DNA of 64,000 nucleotides from DASRDR01 sp035550795 (GTDB lineage Bacteria; Methylomirabilota; Methylomirabilia; Rokubacteriales; DASRDR01), in the NCBI GenBank assembly GCA_035550795.1, contig DASZOL010000050.1:1-64000 (forward strand), in the 5' to 3' direction. The notes under the pieces were generated by a model that was not told the DNA's origin, ran no database searches, and was given only the letters and a program-made list of their open reading frames with translations. The translations under genes and the position numbers were made by a program. Below are positions 59,948-64,000 of this stretch, piece by piece (the stretch's first letter is position 1; every line of letters starts with the position of its first letter).

Positions 59948-61017
59948 TCCCGCGCACTCACCGCCAGGTGCGGCTGGCGGCTCGGCCGGTCGGCTGCCCG
60001 AAGGAGAGTGACTTCCGGCTGGTCGAGTGCCCCGTCCCGGAGCCGGGGGCGGGAGCGATTCTCGTGCGGGTGATCTACCTCTCGCTCGATCCCTACATGC
60101 GGGGGCGGATGAGCGACGTTCGGTCCTACGTCCCGCCCGTCGCGATCGGCGACGTCATGGAAGGCGGCACGGTGGGCGAGGTGGTCCACTCGAACAATCC
60201 GGGATTCTCCGTCGGCGACATCGTCGAGAGCCGCCTGGGCTGGCAGGAATACGCCGTGTCGGCCGGGAAGGGTGTCCGGAAGATCGACCCGACCGTCGCG
60301 CCGATCTCCACGGCCCTGGGCGTGCTGGGCATGCCGGGGCTCACGGCCTACTTCGGGCTGCTCGAGGTCGGCCAGCCGAAGCCCGGGGAGACGGTGGTTG
60401 TGTCAGCCGCGTCGGGCGCCGTCGGCGGCCTCGTCGGACAGATCGCGAAGCTCCAGGGCTGCCGGGCCGTCGGCCTGGCCGGGTCCAACGCCAAGGTGGA
60501 CTACATCACCGGAGAGCTCGGCTACGATGCCGGGATCAACTACCGGACCGCGCCCGACCTCGACGCGGCGCTGCGCGCGACCTGCCCGGACGGCGTCGAC
60601 GTCTACTTCGACAACGTGGGCGGCCGGATCACCGAGGCGGTGTCGCGCCACGTGAACGTCTTCGCACGCGTCGCGGTATGCGGTCTCATATCGCAGTACA
60701 ACCTCGCCGAGCCCGAGCTCGCCCCGCGCAACGAGCGCTTCGTCCTCGTGAACCGGGTCCGGATCCAGGGGTTCATCGTCCTCGACTTCGCGGCGCGCTA
60801 CAGGGAGGCCCTGAGGCAGCTGACCGAGTGGGTGCAGCAGGGCAAGCTCAAGTACCGTGAGGACATCGTGGACGGCTTGGAGCACGCCCCGGGTGGGCTC
60901 ATCGGGCTTCTCCAGGGCAAGAACTTCGGGAAGATGCTCGTCCGGGTCGGGCCGTCGCCTGTGCGCGCCCGGGCCCCGGAGGCTCGCCCCGGCGGCTCGG
61001 GCGGCGGACCCCGATGA
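59944..61017 (+). CDS. NADP-dependent MDR oxidoreductase (curcumin/prostaglandin reductase type)
   Basis: The 357-residue protein belongs to the leukotriene B4 12-hydroxydehydrogenase/curcumin reductase branch. LSLDPYMRGRMSD is the branch signature near the N-terminus, VVSAASGAVGGLVGQIAK is the NADPH loop, and YFDNVGG lies in the Rossmann half. It reduces activated C=C bonds. The GTG start overlaps the membrane-protein stop, and the stop overlaps the aldo/keto reductase start (ATGA). The C-terminal 20 residues are a Pro/Gly/Arg-rich tail. Confidence 0.9.
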   Translation: MIPRTHRQVRLAARPVGCPKESDFRLVECPVPEPGAGAILVRVIYLSLDPYMRGRMSDVRSYVPPVAIGDVMEGGTVGEVVHSNNPGFSVGDIVESRLGWQEYAVSAGKGVRKIDPTVAPISTALGVLGMPGLTAYFGLLEVGQPKPGETVVVSAASGAVGGLVGQIAKLQGCRAVGLAGSNAKVDYITGELGYDAGINYRTAPDLDAALRATCPDGVDVYFDNVGGRITEAVSRHVNVFARVAVCGLISQYNLAEPELAPRNERFVLVNRVRIQGFIVLDFAARYREALRQLTEWVQQGKLKYREDIVDGLEHAPGGLIGLLQGKNFGKMLVRVGPSPVRARAPEARPGGSGGGPR

Positions 61018-61814
61018 TCACGCGCCCGTTCGGCCCTACCGGCGTCCCCGTGGCCGTGGTCGGGCAGGGGACGTGGCGGATGGGGGAGGAGTCCGGGCGG
61101 CGGCGGGATGAGGTCGCGGCGCTCCGCCTTGGCATCGAGCTGGGAATGACCCACATCGACACTGCGGAGATGTACGGGGACGGGGGAGCCGAGCGGATCG
61201 TCGCCGACGCCATTCGCGGGCAGCGGGATCGCGTCTTCCTCGCGAGCAAGGTGCTCCCCTCCAATGCGTCCCACTCGGGCACGATCCGCGCGTGCGAGGC
61301 CTCGCTCCGGCGCCTCCGGACCGACCACCTCGACCTCTACCTTGTTCACTGGTGGCCCGAGCGCCATCCGATCGAGGAGACCATGGGGGCGATGGCGGAG
61401 CTCGCCAATCGCGGGCTGACTCGGCTGGTCGGCGTCAGCAACTTCGACGTGCCACAGTGGCGCCGGGCTCAGGCCGCCGTCGGCGAGCGGCTGCTCGCGT
61501 GCAATCAGGTGCTCTACCATCTGCGGGACCGGGCGATCGAGGAGGACGTGCTGCCCCATTGTGAGCGGAAGCGCGCGGCCGTGGTCGGCTACACGCCGCT
61601 GGCGCGGGGCGGCTACATGCGGGGGGTGGTCGCCGACATCGCGCGGCGCCACGGGCGGACGCCGCGCCAGGTGGCGCTGAGCTTCCTCACGCGTCGCCCG
61701 TCGCTCTTCACGATTCCCAAGGCCACCGATCCGACGCACGTGCGTGAGAACGCGGGAGCGCTTGATTTCACGCTGACCCGCGAGGAGGTGCGGGCGATCG
61801 ATGGCGCAGCCTGA
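61014..61814 (+). CDS. Aldo/keto reductase
   Basis: The 266-residue protein is a TIM-barrel aldo/keto reductase. The catalytic tetrad is visible: Asp in HIDTAEMYG and its Tyr, Lys in LASKV, and His in LVHWW; GVSNFDVPQW and ITIPKAT-like TIPKATDPTHV complete the picture. It reduces carbonyls with NADPH. The ATG overlaps the upstream stop (ATGA). Confidence 0.92.
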   Translation: MITRPFGPTGVPVAVVGQGTWRMGEESGRRRDEVAALRLGIELGMTHIDTAEMYGDGGAERIVADAIRGQRDRVFLASKVLPSNASHSGTIRACEASLRRLRTDHLDLYLVHWWPERHPIEETMGAMAELANRGLTRLVGVSNFDVPQWRRAQAAVGERLLACNQVLYHLRDRAIEEDVLPHCERKRAAVVGYTPLARGGYMRGVVADIARRHGRTPRQVALSFLTRRPSLFTIPKATDPTHVRENAGALDFTLTREEVRAIDGAA

Positions 61815-61941
61815 GGAGGGGCGTCCGCGCCGCCGCCGAGCGCCGGGACGGGGCGCGGTGCGGCGGGGATCGGCTCGCCGGGCGCACGGCACCCGGGGGC
61901 CCCGCCACGGCTCGCCGGCGGCCGCGCCGCCCCCGGCGCGG

Positions 61942-63231
61942 ATGGAGCGCCCGGTGACGGCAGCCGCCGACGGGGCGGCGCTCGCAGAGGCGCGCCGTCT
62001 CGACGCGGCCGACCCCCTCGCGCGCTTCCGGCGGGAGTTTGTCGTCAGTGACTCGCGGCTCATCTACCTCGACGGCAACTCCCTGGGGCGGCTGCCTCGG
62101 CAGGCCGTGCCGCGGCTCCGCCAGGTGATCGAGCGCGAATGGGGGGGACGCCTGATCCGCGGGTGGGGCGAGGGGTGGTTCACCGCCAGCCAGCGTATCG
62201 GAGCCAAGCTCGCGGGCCTGGTCGGCGCCGCCCCGGGCGAGGTCGTCGTGTCTGACTCCACGAGCGTGAACCTGTTCAAGCTCGTGGTGGCGGCGCTCAG
62301 GGCCCGGCCCGGCCGACGGACCGTGGTCACCGACGAGCTGAACTTTCCCACGGACGTCTACGCGCTGCAGGGCGCGGTCGAGCTCCTGGGTCAGGGCCAT
62401 CGCCTCGCGGTCGTGCGCTCCGAGGATGGGCTCACGGTGTCCGAGGAATCGCTCGCCCGCGCGATCGACCGCGACACGGCCCTGGTGGCGCTCTCACACA
62501 CGGCGTACAAGTCGGCCTTCGTCCATGACCTCGCCGGCGTCACCAGGCTGGCGCACCGCGCCGGCGCGCTCGCCCTCTGGGATCTCTCGCACTCGGTCGG
62601 GGCCATGCCGATCGAGCTCGCGGCGACCGGGGTGGACCTGGCGGTCGCCTGCACCTACAAGTACGTGAACGGGGGACCTGGAGCGCCGGCGTTCCTGTAC
62701 GTCCGACACGACCTCCAGGAGACGCTCTCGAATCCGGTCTGGGGGTGGTTCGGTCGTCGCGACCAGTTCGACATGGCGCCGGCCTACCACCCGGCGCCGG
62801 GAATCCTGCGCTTCCTGGTCGGGACGCCGCCCGTCCTGTCCCTCCTCGCGGTCGAGCCGGGCGTCGACCTTCTTCTCGAGGCGGGGATCGAGCGCGTCCG
62901 CGCGAAGTCCGTGGCCCAGACCGAGTATCTCGTACGGCTCTGGGAGACGGTGCTCCGGCCCCTCGGGTTCGCCCTGAACTCGCCGCGCGACGCCGCGCGG
63001 CGCGGCTCGCACGTTTCGCTGGGGCATCCCGAGGCCCTGCGGATCGACAAGACGCTCATCGAGGAGATGGCGGTCCTGCCGGACTTCCGCTACCCGGACA
63101 ACCTCCGCCTGGGGGTCGCCCCGCTCTACACTTCGTTTGCCGACCTCCACGAGGCCGTCGCGCGGATCTCGCGCGTCGTCCGAGAGCGCCGTTACGAGCG
63201 CTACTCGGTCGAGCGCCCGACGATTACCTAG
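61942..63231 (+). CDS. kynU: Kynureninase
   Basis: The 429-residue PLP enzyme cleaves L-kynurenine to anthranilate and alanine. It has IYLDGNSLGRLP near the start, FPTDVYAL, WDLSHSVGAMPIEL with the cofactor Asp, and the PLP lysine in CTYKYVNGGPG. The ATG at 61942 matches the family start; an in-frame ATG at 61801 would add an Arg-rich extension and overlap the reductase gene. The other kynurenine genes (tryptophan dioxygenase, kynurenine formamidase) are absent from the window. Confidence 0.92.
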   Translation: MERPVTAAADGAALAEARRLDAADPLARFRREFVVSDSRLIYLDGNSLGRLPRQAVPRLRQVIEREWGGRLIRGWGEGWFTASQRIGAKLAGLVGAAPGEVVVSDSTSVNLFKLVVAALRARPGRRTVVTDELNFPTDVYALQGAVELLGQGHRLAVVRSEDGLTVSEESLARAIDRDTALVALSHTAYKSAFVHDLAGVTRLAHRAGALALWDLSHSVGAMPIELAATGVDLAVACTYKYVNGGPGAPAFLYVRHDLQETLSNPVWGWFGRRDQFDMAPAYHPAPGILRFLVGTPPVLSLLAVEPGVDLLLEAGIERVRAKSVAQTEYLVRLWETVLRPLGFALNSPRDAARRGSHVSLGHPEALRIDKTLIEEMAVLPDFRYPDNLRLGVAPLYTSFADLHEAVARISRVVRERRYERYSVERPTIT

Positions 63232-63233
63232 TC

Positions 63234-64000
63234 ATGGGCATTCCGTACGACTTCCAGACCGACTGGACGCGCGTCGCGCAGCTGATCGTTCACGACGCGC
63301 TCCGCTTGGTGCCGGGCGAGCGCGTGCTGATCCACGCCGACCCTACCTACTTCCCCGCGCTGACCGAGGCGGTGCGCATCGAGGTCAACCGGGCCGGGGC
63401 GGTGGAGGTCGCGGTCCACATGCTGCACCCGCCCGGCCTGGAACGGGTCCGCCGGGAGCTGCGGCGCCGGGAGAACGCCGCGGTCCGGGCGATGGAGGAC
63501 CGAACGGTCGCGGCGCTCTTCGCCCTGTCCGACGTCTACATCTGGCTCCCGACAAGCTGGGCCTACAACGTCTGGCAGACCGAGGAGATCATCAAGACGT
63601 GGCCGGGGCGGGCGGTCCACTTCCACTGGATCATGGACGTGTCCATGGACGCCGGTCTCTTCCGGCGGCTGTCGGAGCTCTACGAGGCGGCGCTGTGGAT
63701 GGACTACCCGGCGCTGACGGCGCACCAGCGGCGGGTGGCGAACGCGCTCCAGGACAGCGAGGTCGAGGTGACGGATCCGCGCGGGACCCGGCTCCGCTTC
63801 GAGCTGCGCGGGGCGCACTTCCACATCGGCAATGGCGACGCCTCGCGCGCGTTCGTCGACGGGTACGCCCGGCCGGGCAGCGCCCGGGACCGCGAGGTAG
63901 AGCTCCCCGCGGGGGCGATCCGGACGGTCGACGTCCAGGGGACCGAGGGAGTGCTCGTGACGCCGCCCGAGACCTGCGCCGGGCGTCAGGTCGGAAGCGT
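63234..64000 (+). CDS. M29-like aminopeptidase, 3' end cut by window edge
   Basis: About 255 codons are visible. The N-terminal domain (LIVHDALRLVPGERVLIHAD) and DVYIWLPTSWAYN resemble the leucyl aminopeptidase/aminopeptidase T (M29) group, and VEVTDPRGTRLRFELRG leads into the metal-binding half, mostly beyond the edge. It starts 2 bases after the kynureninase stop. Cleavage of N-terminal residues is inferred from the family; the metal ligands cannot be checked here. Confidence 0.75.
   Translation, partial: MGIPYDFQTDWTRVAQLIVHDALRLVPGERVLIHADPTYFPALTEAVRIEVNRAGAVEVAVHMLHPPGLERVRRELRRRENAAVRAMEDRTVAALFALSDVYIWLPTSWAYNVWQTEEIIKTWPGRAVHFHWIMDVSMDAGLFRRLSELYEAALWMDYPALTAHQRRVANALQDSEVEVTDPRGTRLRFELRGAHFHIGNGDASRAFVDGYARPGSARDREVELPAGAIRTVDVQGTEGVLVTPPETCAGRQVGS

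Overview
The window is about 70% G+C DNA from a bacterium with dense, operon-like gene packing. Neighbouring genes often overlap by 4 bases (ATGA, GTGA or TTGA), GTG starts are common, and peptide-type ABC importers and small-molecule dehydrogenases and hydrolases abound. This resembles soil and sediment lineages such as Candidatus Rokubacteria (Methylomirabilota) or a high-GC proteobacterium. No rRNA or other marker gene is present, so the assignment is inference. I saw no tRNA, rRNA, CRISPR array, complete insertion sequence, integrase or prophage gene.

Layout. 1-2657 (minus): a SelA-like PLP enzyme followed by a solute-binding protein cut by the left edge. 2793-4918 (plus): an amidase and an endonuclease/exonuclease/phosphatase-fold protein, divergent from the first unit across a palindrome. 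4955-11191 (minus): a TAXI-type TRAP importer (binding protein plus fused permease), a quinone-oxidoreductase-like protein, a phytanoyl-CoA-dioxygenase-like protein and an enolase-superfamily dehydratase, behind a good TTGACA-17-TATAGC promoter. 11354-11511: a frameshifted remnant of a type I restriction HsdR N-terminus. 11625-21540 (minus): a peptide-type ABC importer with split permease genes, two zinc alcohol dehydrogenases, NudC, an HpcH/HpaI aldolase, a CocE-type hydrolase and an acetyltransferase. 21682-23698 (plus): a small coupled ORF, a phosphotriesterase-like hydrolase and an alpha/beta-hydrolase-fold protein lacking the usual nucleophile. 23749-29117 (minus): SDR, M19 dipeptidase, acetamidase and an orphan molybdenum hydroxylase large subunit with the form II CoxL motif.

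29162-35341 (plus): Gfo/Idh oxidoreductase, M20 peptidase and a second ABC importer. 35599-42029 (minus): a third ABC importer running straight into an MlrC-type peptidase, a 120-residue protein, a YceI protein and a PaaI thioesterase, the last four joined by 4-base overlaps. 42216-43551 (plus): a conserved-looking hypothetical protein and a lactonase-like metallo-beta-lactamase, ending in a 21-base tandem repeat. 43638-57036 (minus): NDH-2-like dehydrogenase, thiamine-diphosphate enzyme, Dus, GT39-like glycosyltransferase, MFS exporter, Asp/Glu-racemase-family protein, a fourth ABC importer with an acetyltransferase, a small nitroreductase-like protein and a secreted EEP-fold protein. 57430-64000 (plus): MoaA, an O-antigen-ligase-like membrane protein, two oxidoreductases, kynureninase and an M29-like aminopeptidase cut by the right edge.

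How it works together. The window looks like a scavenging region: several importers for peptides or other organic solutes are each tied to hydrolases and dehydrogenases that could process the cargo. None of the four complete binding-protein/permease sets has its own ABC ATPase, so a shared ATPase encoded elsewhere is likely. All substrates are inferred from family and context only.
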